9,708 nt of DNA from Firmicutes bacterium UBA994 (GTDB lineage: Bacteria; Bacillota; UBA994): positions 1-9,708 of the forward strand of contig DBBC01000020.1 in NCBI GenBank assembly GCA_002292025.1, written 5' to 3'. Positions within the stretch are counted from its first letter, which is position 1; the number at the start of each line of letters is the position of its first letter. A model generated the notes under the pieces. That model was not told the origin of the DNA. It was given only the letters and a program-made list of their open reading frames with translations, and did no database searches. Of the stretch, positions 1-5,850 are shown in pieces. Made by a program: the position numbers and the translations under genes.

Positions 1-77
1 AGGACATTTGCTAACACGCAGGCAAGTAAAACGCCCAGAAAGTAGGCCCTGTGAGAAGAGCGAAGCGCACTTCTCAC
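1..77 (-). CDS. possible 5' end of a leftward membrane or secreted protein gene (partial)
   Basis: I do not recognise this protein, and only about 25 codons lie inside the window. Reading leftward from a GTG at 75-77, the frame starts with a basic stretch (MRSALRSSHR) followed by a hydrophobic run (AYFLGVLLACVLANV). This is the pattern of a signal peptide or first transmembrane helix. There is no clear Shine-Dalgarno sequence before the GTG, and the start codon lies inside the 18-bp hairpin at 41-87, which would hinder translation. An ATG in the same frame at 132-134 is an alternative start, also without a good ribosome binding site. The call rests only on the charge and hydrophobicity pattern. 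Confidence 0.22.
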   Translation of the reverse strand, partial: MRSALRSSHRAYFLGVLLACVLANV

Positions 78-87
78 AGGGCCTACT
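41..87. repeat. perfect 18-bp inverted repeat (strong hairpin)
   Basis: AGTAGGCCCTGTGAGAAG at 41-58 is the exact reverse complement of 70-87. The loop (59-69) can add three more G-C pairs after one mismatch. The plus strand has no T-run after the stem. The minus strand continues TTTCTGGGCGTTTT, which is only moderately T-rich. It could be a weak leftward terminator, a REP-like palindrome, or a translation-blocking structure over a leftward start codon. Confidence 0.85.
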
Positions 88-301
88 GCTTCGTCTTGCG
101 GGAATACGTTGTTGCAGCTCCCCCAAAGTGGCATAGGTTAAGGTTTTGCCTGCTGGAAGCTGATAGATATATATACCACCAAGGTAATGCTTCGCGCCGA
201 ATTTTCCGGTGCGATAACTGCCTAGACGAGCAAAGCAATCCTCTTTTTTTGTCTCTCTAAGAATTTTTTCGTCACAACGCAAATATTTTTTAGGCGTCCT
301 C

Positions 302-329
302 TTGACAAATATAATACAGTCCCTATAAT
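302..329 (+). promoter_or_regulatory. sigma-A type promoter for the LiaX-like gene
   Basis: A perfect -35 box TTGACA (302-307) is separated by 16 bp from a perfect -10 box TATAAT (324-329). Transcription would start near 336, so the 5' leader is very short. The ribosome binding site GGAGG (338-342) lies 7 nt before the ATG at 350. Consensus in both boxes implies a strong basal promoter. A second TATAAT at 310-315 is too close to the -35 to be used with it. Confidence 0.85.
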
Positions 330-349
330 AAATTAAGGGAGGTGCTAAT

Positions 350-1723
350 ATGAATGAAGAGGCAAAGATGATACTGGAGCTGCTCAGAGAAGGCAAAGTT
401 ACCGCCGACGAAGCCACCCGTTTGCTGCAAGTAGTGCGGACAGACAAGGGACGCCCCCATGAAGCAGAAGGCACATTGTTTAGTGACCTGCGAGACACGG
501 CGAGCGAAGTCGTGGACCGAGTGCGCAAAGAGGCCAAGCAAGCGATACGTCGAGCCAACGAGACACTGCGTGGATACGACGGAGGTACGATAGACCAGGT
601 GCGCGAGCAGCTGAGGGAGGCAAAGGCGCGTCTAAAGGAGCTGAAGCGGGAGCTTAAGCGGCATTACCGGAGCAGCGAAGAGGAGTCACTAGCAGAGGAT
701 GAGCAAGAGAAACTAGAACGCGTACAAGAAGACGTGGGCGAAATGACGGATGCAATAGAAGAATTGCAGGACGAGGCAGAAGAAATACAAAATGCGATAG
801 ATGAACTACAGGATGAAGAACAAGAAGTGCAAGAAGCGCGCGATGAAGACGCAGCGCAATTCGACGGCGCTGCTGCAGAAGATGATGCCGCACGGTCGGA
901 GACTGAGGGTGGTGTGTGGGCCTCGGTAGTGAGCGCTCTGCGTGGTGAGCCGACCTACCGCTGGCAAGATAACCTAAGCGGCGAATTGCCGAGCGTCCCG
1001 GTGCCGCACATAAAAGTACGTGGTGTTAATGGACGGATAGCGGTTGAATATGCCAACGATAATAAATGGCACCTAGCGGTGGAAAAGTCAGCCCGAGCTA
1101 GTGACAGAGAGGCGGCCAAGTCGCTGAGCCGTGGTCTGTACTCTGTAGAGAAAACTTCAGCGGGACTTGTCATCGCGGCAAAAAGAGTGTTTGGGCAGCG
1201 GCGTGCAGTAAACTTTCATTTGCGGTTGCCACAAACCTTTACCTATGACCTTGACCTAAGCGCCGTAAACGGAAGCGTGCGCGTCAAAGATGTCGCTGCC
1301 AAGCGTCTTAGAGCCAGTACCACCAATGGTCAAGTGACGGTGGAGAGCATGGCCAGCGAGATAAGTCTTTCCTCCGTCAATGGACGTGTAGAGCTAACCG
1401 GTGGCGCGGCAAGCGTAAAGTGCCGCACAGTTAACGGTAGTCTGGCCGTCAGTTGTCCCACGCCGCAAGCGGGGACCATGTCACTAGACACTGTGAACGG
1501 CAGCATCACGGTGCGACTCGGGGATAACAAGGACATCGGCGTCAAAATCACGGGCAGTAATGTGCATGGGTCAGCGCAAGCAGAAGGGTTAGGGCTCAAA
1601 GTAGATGTTGTTCGCCATACCGTAGGGAGGCGACTGCGGGCCGTGAGCGAAGGTGTTTTCGCGCAGTGGCTGGAAGTAGAAGCAAAATCGGTGCACGGTT
1701 CCATCAACATAACTCGCGCGTAA
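350..1723 (+). CDS. YvlB/LiaX-like protein: SHOCT-like N-terminus, coiled coil, DUF4097 beta-repeat domain
   Basis: This is a 457-residue protein. Residues 1-30 (MNEEAKMILELLREGKVTAD onward) match the short helical N-terminal domain of the YvlB/LiaX family. Residues about 45-165 are highly charged and rich in Glu, Lys, Arg and Gln, predicting a long coiled coil that ends in an acidic linker. Residues about 200-457 are a DUF4097-type repeat domain. Its hallmark is a recurring (V/T)NG or VHG turn followed by alternating hydrophobic residues, at about 226, 306, 325, 343, 361, 382, 405 and 448, with 18-21 residue spacing in the centre, as in stacked beta rungs. There is no signal peptide or transmembrane helix. 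In Enterococcus faecalis, LiaX belongs to the LiaFSR cell-envelope stress response; Bacillus YvlB is also linked to envelope stress. A similar envelope role is inferred, and no liaFSR-like genes lie in the window. The start is set by GGAGG at 338-342 and the promoter just before it. Confidence 0.8.
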   Translation: MNEEAKMILELLREGKVTADEATRLLQVVRTDKGRPHEAEGTLFSDLRDTASEVVDRVRKEAKQAIRRANETLRGYDGGTIDQVREQLREAKARLKELKRELKRHYRSSEEESLAEDEQEKLERVQEDVGEMTDAIEELQDEAEEIQNAIDELQDEEQEVQEARDEDAAQFDGAAAEDDAARSETEGGVWASVVSALRGEPTYRWQDNLSGELPSVPVPHIKVRGVNGRIAVEYANDNKWHLAVEKSARASDREAAKSLSRGLYSVEKTSAGLVIAAKRVFGQRRAVNFHLRLPQTFTYDLDLSAVNGSVRVKDVAAKRLRASTTNGQVTVESMASEISLSSVNGRVELTGGAASVKCRTVNGSLAVSCPTPQAGTMSLDTVNGSITVRLGDNKDIGVKITGSNVHGSAQAEGLGLKVDVVRHTVGRRLRAVSEGVFAQWLEVEAKSVHGSINITRA

Positions 1724-1743
1724 CTGCCGAACACCAGTCAGTC

Positions 1744-1820
1744 GGTCCACGAAGGACACGAAGAATCACTAAGGCTTACCTAGCGTTTGTATGCATGCCC
1801 CTTTGTGCTCTTGGTGGATC
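1744..1820. repeat. dispersed repeat core in inverted pair (copy 1)
   Basis: Positions 1744-1763 read GGTCCACGAAGGACACGAAG. The reverse complement of 1801-1820 matches this at 15 of 20 positions, leaving a 37-nt loop. The left arm carries the same CGAAGGACACGAAG core found at 6469-6482 and, inverted, near 7730. It lies in the 231-bp gap between the LiaX-like gene and mgsA. The remaining gap (1821-1901) shows no gene and no convincing promoter. Confidence 0.7.
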
Positions 1821-1901
1821 TTTACTTCTCTAGCTAGGCTGAGTAGTTACGCGCCAGCCCTATAGCAGAGCAGGGAAATACAGTCCGTGTGGGGAAGAAG
1901 T

Positions 1902-1924
1902 AGTCGTCGGGTTCTCCGACGACT
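1902..1924 (+). other. 9-bp perfect hairpin upstream of mgsA
   Basis: AGTCGTCGG (1902-1910) pairs perfectly with CCGACGACT (1916-1924) around a GTTCT loop, and TTGTTATG follows. The T-run is too short for a good intrinsic terminator. It lies 15 nt before the mgsA ribosome binding site, so it could be a weak terminator of the preceding transcript, an attenuator, or an mRNA-stabilising 5' stem. Which of these applies cannot be decided here. Confidence 0.55.
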
Positions 1925-1954
1925 TTGTTATGCCGAGCAAAGGAGAGGACGCAT

Positions 1955-2341
1955 ATGCGCCTTGCGCTTGTTGCCCACGACCAAAGGAAAGAGGCCATGA
2001 TCAAGCTGGCACAAGAACACTATGCTTTTCTCCGTTCGCAACAACTGGTAGCTACCGCCACAACCGGAGCGCAACTTAGTGCTGCGACTGGCCTAGAGAT
2101 AGCAAGAGTCCTGTCCGGACCACTAGGCGGTGACGCACAGATTAGCGCGTTGGTGGCTACAGGGCAAATTGACGTCGTAATCTTTTTGCGCGACCCCCTC
2201 ACCGCGCAACCCCACGAGCCGGATATAACCGCCTTGCTCAGGATATGCGATGTACACGATGTGCCGCTGGCTACCAACCTTGGCACGGCGCGCGCCTTGT
2301 TTGCCGCTTACTCGCAGCAGCCAGCGCTATACGGCTCGTAA
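1955..2341 (+). CDS. mgsA: methylglyoxal synthase
   Basis: This cytoplasmic enzyme (EC 4.2.3.3) converts dihydroxyacetone phosphate to methylglyoxal and phosphate. That reaction is the entry to the methylglyoxal bypass, which relieves phosphate limitation and sugar-phosphate overload. The protein has 128 residues, slightly shorter than the Bacillus (about 137) and E. coli (152) enzymes. The active-site pattern is intact: AHD at residues 7-9, ATATTG at 33-38 (phosphate loop; most members have ATGTTG), GPLGGD with Asp60, RDP with Asp80, and HEPD with His87 and Asp90. These correspond to E. coli His19, Asp71, Asp91, His98 and Asp101 with a constant offset of 11. The ATG at 1955 is preceded by AAAGGAG (1939-1945) at 9-nt spacing. 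A TTG at 1925 is in frame but lies before the ribosome binding site and right after a hairpin, so it is rejected. The gene appears monocistronic, because the next gene has its own promoter. Confidence 0.95.
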   Translation: MRLALVAHDQRKEAMIKLAQEHYAFLRSQQLVATATTGAQLSAATGLEIARVLSGPLGGDAQISALVATGQIDVVIFLRDPLTAQPHEPDITALLRICDVHDVPLATNLGTARALFAAYSQQPALYGS

Positions 2342-2343
2342 AC

Positions 2344-2372
2344 TTGGCAAAGAAAAGGGTATGTGGTAGACT
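2344..2372 (+). promoter_or_regulatory. promoter for the 3D-domain protein
   Basis: TTGGCA (2344-2349) and TAGACT (2367-2372) are separated by 17 bp, and the -10 box is extended by TGG directly before it. It starts 3 nt after the mgsA stop codon and lies about 60 bp before the next start codon. The 3D-domain gene can therefore be transcribed independently of mgsA. Confidence 0.6.
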
Positions 2373-2431
2373 GGTGCCCATTTAAGCGCTAGCCACTCTG
2401 CGTAAAACCACAAGATAGAGGGGGTAATTAA

Positions 2432-3334
2432 ATGGCAATCAGCCGCACCAAAACTAAAGTTATAGCGGCCCTAGGCGTGCTCCTTGCCGTCACTTTATTT
2501 GGGATGGGAAGCAATTTCAAGGAATTTTCGCAAAAAATCGGATACACGCTCGGGGTATTTACCCCGGTACGGCAAATCACAATTGCCGCTGACGGCCAAA
2601 CGATGGCATTGGCAGTACGAGTAGCCACAGTAGAAGAAGCTTTAGCCGAAGCAAGGATTGTCCTAGGGGAACATGATCGGATCAGCCGCACCCTTGACGA
2701 TAAGGTTGTGGACCAAATGGAGATCGTTATAACGCGGGTGACCAAGAGCGAGATTGTCGAGCACGAGCGCATCTATTTCCATGAGGTTCGACGCGCAAAT
2801 CACAACTTGGAACGCGGCGTCACGCGTACGGTACAGCGCGGCAGAGAAGGACGGAGGGCCAATCACTACGAAGTAGTATACGAAAACGGGCAGCGCGTCT
2901 TAAAGACACTGCTCCGCAGTGAGATTATAGAGCCCAAGGTGGACAGGATTGTCGAGTACGGCACGATTGGCTCGCTATCGCGTGGGGGAAATATCTATCG
3001 ATTTACGCGTGTGTTTTACGTGACAGCAACAGCGTACACAAAATATTATGAGAGCACCGGCAAAAATCCCGGCCATCCGGCCTTTGGCATTACGCGCTCG
3101 GGGCTGCCTGTAGAATTAGGGCATATTGCGGTTGACCCGACTTTGATTCCGCTGCTTAGCCATGTCTGGGTGGAGGGGTTGTGTTCCTTCTCTGCTCAGT
3201 TTACCGGCAAGTATTTTGCTACGGACACAGGAAGCGCCATACGGGGCAACCGCATCGACATTTTCTTTGAGCGCGTAGAAGACGCATTGCGTTTCGGGCG
3301 GCGACGGATGCGCGTGTATTTACTAGCTAGGTAG
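2432..3334 (+). CDS. YabE-like membrane-anchored DUF348/G5/3D domain protein
   Basis: This 300-residue protein has a basic N-terminus and one hydrophobic segment (residues 9-26) that should act as a signal anchor or uncleaved signal peptide, placing the rest outside the membrane. Residues about 45-88 form one DUF348 repeat and about 100-178 a G5 domain. Residues about 197-298 are a 3D domain with TATAYT (198-203) and the three Asp residues that name it: Asp235 in AVDP, Asp265 in ATDTG and Asp276 in GNRID. The fold is related to lytic transglycosylases and to the catalytic region of resuscitation-promoting-factor-like proteins, so a peptidoglycan-cleaving or wall-remodelling role is inferred. 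Bacillus YabE usually has more than one DUF348 repeat; here there is one. The stretch CSFSAQFTGKYF before ATDTG is longer than I expect for the family. GAGGGGG (2418-2424) precedes the ATG by 7 nt. Confidence 0.88.
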   Translation: MAISRTKTKVIAALGVLLAVTLFGMGSNFKEFSQKIGYTLGVFTPVRQITIAADGQTMALAVRVATVEEALAEARIVLGEHDRISRTLDDKVVDQMEIVITRVTKSEIVEHERIYFHEVRRANHNLERGVTRTVQRGREGRRANHYEVVYENGQRVLKTLLRSEIIEPKVDRIVEYGTIGSLSRGGNIYRFTRVFYVTATAYTKYYESTGKNPGHPAFGITRSGLPVELGHIAVDPTLIPLLSHVWVEGLCSFSAQFTGKYFATDTGSAIRGNRIDIFFERVEDALRFGRRRMRVYLLAR

Positions 3335-3410
3335 TAAATACTTAGCCCTGTTTGGTTCAGGAAAACAAAAAAAGCAAAAACAAAAAGAGACTGATCCACG
3401 CAGAACACTA

Positions 3411-3453
3411 AAAGAGGGGCAGTCTCATCGCCAGATGGAGGCAGCCCCTTTTA
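3411..3453. terminator. bidirectional intrinsic terminator between convergent genes
   Basis: AAGAGGGGC (3412-3420) pairs with GCCCCTTTT (3444-3452). The top of the loop can form a further CATC/GATG stem. The plus strand continues TTTTACTTT and the minus strand TCTTTTAG, so the structure can stop transcripts from both sides. It sits between the ends of the 3D-domain gene and the DUF1858 gene. The upstream stretch 3361-3390 is A-rich and non-coding. Confidence 0.65.
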
Positions 3454-3479
3454 CTTTAGGAGTGACGAACAGTCTTTCG

Positions 3480-3683
3480 CTATTTCGTCTGCAGCGCGAA
3501 ATTCAGGTCTTTCATTAGCGCGTCTACGTCAATGCCGTGCGCCATAGCTCCTTGCTCGACAGACTCAAAGCGCGCAGCGGCGCAGCCTAGACAACTAAGG
3601 CCGTACTTAAAAAACACCGGCACCAATTGCGGGAACTTATCCACTACATCTTGTATGCCCATATCGCGAGTTACTTCCATCAT
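3480..3683 (-). CDS. DUF1858 (hybrid-cluster-protein-associated redox disulfide) domain protein
   Basis: This 67-residue cytoplasmic protein is essentially one DUF1858 domain. The N-terminal part (DMGIQDVVDKFPQLVPVFFK) and the motif GLSCLGCAAARFESVEQGA, with Cys31 and Cys34, match the family seen alone, next to hybrid cluster proteins, or as an N-terminal domain in redox enzymes of anaerobes. A redox or metal-binding role through the CxxC pair is inferred, and the partner is unknown. No hybrid cluster protein gene lies in the window. Two consecutive ATG codons (3681-3683 and 3678-3680) follow GGAGGTG; the second has the better 8-nt spacing, so the protein may start one residue later. The gene has its own extended -10 promoter although it follows the dehydrogenase gene on the same strand. 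Confidence 0.85.
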   Translation of the reverse strand: MMEVTRDMGIQDVVDKFPQLVPVFFKYGLSCLGCAAARFESVEQGAMAHGIDVDALMKDLNFALQTK

Positions 3684-3705
3684 TCACACCTCCAACCTTA
3701 CCCCC

Positions 3706-3714
3706 ATTATACCA
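3706..3714 (-). promoter_or_regulatory. extended -10 promoter for the DUF1858 gene
   Basis: Reading leftward, TGGTATAAT carries a perfect TATAAT (3706-3711) with the TGn extension directly before it. No good -35 box is visible about 17 bp upstream, which is acceptable for an extended -10 promoter. The ribosome binding site GGAGGTG follows about 15 nt later, giving a very short leader. Confidence 0.6.
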
Positions 3715-3764
3715 TAAACCAGCGCGGTGAAGTGAATCGACTGGCTGCTCCTGTCCCAGCGGTG

Positions 3765-4700
3765 TTAATACCCCGCGAGTTTGTCTACGGTGTTGATAAG
3801 AGGTTGCCCAAGACGTAGACGGCGCAGGTTGTCGAGGAAAACTTCCAACGCTCGTTCCCGATAATTTGGCAGGGCCCCCGCACAATGCGGCGTCACTAAG
3901 ACATTCGGCATTGACCACAAAGGGCTCGCGGTGGGCAGAGGCTCCTCAGCAAAGACATCTAAGCCTGCGCCGGCAAGATGCCCGGTACGCAATAGCTCAA
4001 TCAGCGCTACCTCATCCACTATTTTGCCGCGAGCAATGTTGTAGAAGTAGGCCCCCGTGGGGAGCAGCATTAAGCGGTCGCGCTGTAGTGCTAGTTCTGT
4101 GCCGGATGTCAACGGCAGAGCCACTATTAAATGCTTGACGCGAGGTAGGACTTGCTCGAGTTCGCTGTCGGGCAATACTTCATCAGCATAGGGAGAAGGA
4201 GAGGGATGCTTGCGCACGCCGAGGACCTTCATGCCCAAAACCTTAAGGCGCTGCCCGATCGCTTGCCCGATGGCACCAAACCCGAGGATGCCTGCTGTTT
4301 GCCCGTAAAGGAGCTCAGGCTCGCTGGGATTCCACGCTCTCTCGCGTTGGTTTAAGATGTGTGCCGGGAACTTTCGCACTAGACACAACATCAGCCCCAG
4401 CACATGTTCACTGATGGTTTCTTGGTGGATGCCGCTGGTGGTGCAGAGCAGGGCTTCACTTGCCGTAAGCTCGGGGGATAGCATGTGATCTACGCCCGCG
4501 CTTAGTACTTGGATCAGCCGCAGTTTCTTGCCGAGGGGAATCTGCGCCGGGCGTAGCGCTCCCCAGACGATGTCTGCCGCGGGCAGGTGGCGCAAAAAGT
4601 CTTCGCCCTCCGCGGCGATAACCTGTGTTTCCGGGTAGGCGGCGCTAATCTGCAGATGCTCGTCGGCGCTTACCGCACCGCGGACGAGGATGGTGATCAC
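3765..4700 (-). CDS. D-isomer-specific 2-hydroxyacid dehydrogenase (NAD(P)-binding)
   Basis: This is a cytoplasmic NAD(P)-dependent oxidoreductase that interconverts a 2-oxoacid and a D-2-hydroxyacid. It is most like the glyoxylate/hydroxypyruvate reductase branch and may act on those or a related substrate; the exact substrate cannot be read. Counted from the GTG at 4698-4700 (311 residues), the nucleotide-binding motif GFGAIG lies at 140-145. Catalytic Arg224 lies in NIARGKIVDE, Glu253 in FAEEP and His272 in TPHCAG, so the triad is complete. The upstream GTG at 4704-4706 abuts the AGGAGGA ribosome binding site (4707-4713) with no spacing. The GTG at 4698-4700 has an ideal 7-nt gap from GGAGG, so I chose it; the longer form would add two residues. 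The gene is divergent from the MBL hydrolase. I see no convincing promoter for it in the spacer. Confidence 0.88.
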   Translation of the reverse strand: MITILVRGAVSADEHLQISAAYPETQVIAAEGEDFLRHLPAADIVWGALRPAQIPLGKKLRLIQVLSAGVDHMLSPELTASEALLCTTSGIHQETISEHVLGLMLCLVRKFPAHILNQRERAWNPSEPELLYGQTAGILGFGAIGQAIGQRLKVLGMKVLGVRKHPSPSPYADEVLPDSELEQVLPRVKHLIVALPLTSGTELALQRDRLMLLPTGAYFYNIARGKIVDEVALIELLRTGHLAGAGLDVFAEEPLPTASPLWSMPNVLVTPHCAGALPNYRERALEVFLDNLRRLRLGQPLINTVDKLAGY

Positions 4701-4794
4701 TTGCACTCCTCCTGTAGATAAAATTTAAAAGTTACTGCTCTCCTATTGCGGCGGGCAATTGGCATTTACCTGCATAGGGCTGAACAGTTATCGA

Positions 4795-4862
4795 AGGCGC
4801 AGCCGAGCAATTATTTCCCGGGAAAAGTTCGCAAACCGTGGACTTCAATGTCGGCTGCGCCT
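4795..4862. repeat. 12-bp inverted repeat enclosing a TTTCCCGGGAAA palindrome
   Basis: AGGCGCAGCCGA (4795-4806) is the exact reverse complement of 4851-4862. Between the arms lies the perfect 12-bp palindrome TTTCCCGGGAAA (4814-4825), then AAGTT/GACTT, which can form a smaller stem. It is in the 270-bp divergent spacer between the dehydrogenase and the MBL-fold gene. It could be a regulator binding region, a structured leader, or a small mobile palindromic element. The rest of this spacer shows no gene. Confidence 0.75.
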
Positions 4863-4970
4863 CAATGGCTGCCATCAGTCCCCTTTTGTTTTTTGGTTGT
4901 GGTCTTTGTTTTGCCCACTTGAACAGGGGTGAGTAGTCTCGAGATTCGTTAAACAGGGAGGGTTAAATGC

Positions 4971-5711
4971 ATGAAGTTAACTGTGCTGGGGTGCCATTCC
5001 CCCTATCCACCGGTAGACGGAGCCGGCCCGGGATATTTGCTGACCCATGCGGGGGTAAATGTGCTGCTAGACTGTGGCAGCGGAGTAGTGTCTAAGCTCG
5101 GGAAGTATGTCGACCCCCAAAGCGGCAGATTAGCGGCTGTGGTGCTAAGCCACCTGCACGCCGACCATTTCTGCGACCTCTTAGTGTTGCGCTACGCACA
5201 TATGGTGGCTATGCACAAGGGCGAGGTGGCACCGCTCGCAGTCTATTGCCCGGATGAGCCGGAGACAGAACGGACGGTCATTCCTTTTCGCCACACTCTG
5301 GCCCTGCACACGATAGATGAGTGCTCGCGTTTTGCGCTTTCCGACATGAAGTTTTCCTTCTACCGTACTAAACATGTCTATCCCTGCTATGCCGTGCGCG
5401 TCGAAGCCCGCGGAAGAAGTCTGGTCTATACAGGCGACACGGCGTGGGACGAGGGGCTCATAGATTTTGCCATGCTGGCAGATGTGCTTTTGGTAGAGGC
5501 TTGCTTTACGGAGCAAAAAAAAGGTGAGAACCCTGCTCAGCACATGAGCGCGCGGGACTGCGGGGCTTTAGCTGAACACGCCATGGTAGGCAAACTAATC
5601 CTCACGCATTTACCGCCTACAGGGGACAGCGCCGATCTTTTGGCGGAAGCACAAACGGTGTTCTCCGGCGACGCAGCATTAGCATTTTCCGGCCTCGCAC
5701 TGGAGCTTTAG
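4971..5711 (+). CDS. metallo-beta-lactamase-fold hydrolase, YhfI/RNase Z-like
   Basis: This 246-residue cytoplasmic protein has the metallo-beta-lactamase fold of the RNase Z-like group, most like Bacillus YhfI. All expected metal ligands are present: HLHADH at residues 61-66, His135 in TKHVYP, Asp156 in TGDT and His213 in THLPP. Other conserved elements are LLDCGSG (32-38), EACF (176-179) and HMSARD (191-196). It is shorter than tRNase Z (about 307) and I do not see the tRNA-binding exosite. A phosphodiesterase or general hydrolase is more likely than tRNA 3' processing, and the substrate is unknown. GGAGG (4957-4961) lies 9 nt before the ATG; an ATG at 4967 is out of frame. A run of eight A (5515-5522) lies in the codons for Gln-Lys-Lys. 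Confidence 0.85.
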   Translation: MKLTVLGCHSPYPPVDGAGPGYLLTHAGVNVLLDCGSGVVSKLGKYVDPQSGRLAAVVLSHLHADHFCDLLVLRYAHMVAMHKGEVAPLAVYCPDEPETERTVIPFRHTLALHTIDECSRFALSDMKFSFYRTKHVYPCYAVRVEARGRSLVYTGDTAWDEGLIDFAMLADVLLVEACFTEQKKGENPAQHMSARDCGALAEHAMVGKLILTHLPPTGDSADLLAEAQTVFSGDAALAFSGLALEL

Positions 5712-5850
5712 CTAAGCGCACAGAAGGGGTAGGCAGGTATTCCGCCCAAGAGATAGAATAATAAAGTGAGCAAAACAAGCAAGAGACCGATCGTGCACAC
5801 GGATGCCGCATGCCAAACTTTTGCTGCCCAGAAAGGGGAGACTTGCATCA

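Larger units (their letters stand above)
1..299. other. left-edge region without a confident gene
   Basis: No gene here can be assigned with confidence. On the minus strand one reading frame is open from about position 282 to the window edge without a stop. Its translation between about 250 and 90 is protein-like, with stretches such as FGAKHYLGGIYIYQLPAGK and TLTYATLGELQQRIP, but it has no ATG start. Its only upstream in-frame start is a TTG at 280-282 without a good ribosome binding site. A second minus-strand frame looks like a membrane-protein N-terminus (separate entry). The plus-strand open frame at 51-260 is rich in Arg, Cys and His and begins inside a hairpin, so I regard it as a shadow. 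The region could be a decayed gene, the end of a gene lying to the left, or intergenic DNA. Confidence 0.3.

Noticed and set aside
51..260. Plus-strand open frame of 69 codons
   Set aside because: It starts with a GTG inside the hairpin, has no ribosome binding site, and has the Arg/Cys/His-rich composition of a shadow frame.
1330..1734. Minus-strand open frame of 134 codons opposite the LiaX-like gene
   Set aside because: It mirrors the DUF4097 repeats, is Ser/Thr/Pro-rich and lacks a ribosome binding site.
5515..5522. Run of eight A in the MBL-fold gene as a programmed frameshift site
   Set aside because: The zero frame encodes a complete conserved protein through the run, and neither shifted frame yields a sensible product.
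5803..5850. ATG start 16 codons upstream of the sigma factor start
   Set aside because: It has no ribosome binding site, and the extra residues do not resemble the family N-terminus. The GTG at 5851 follows a strong AAAGGGGAG.
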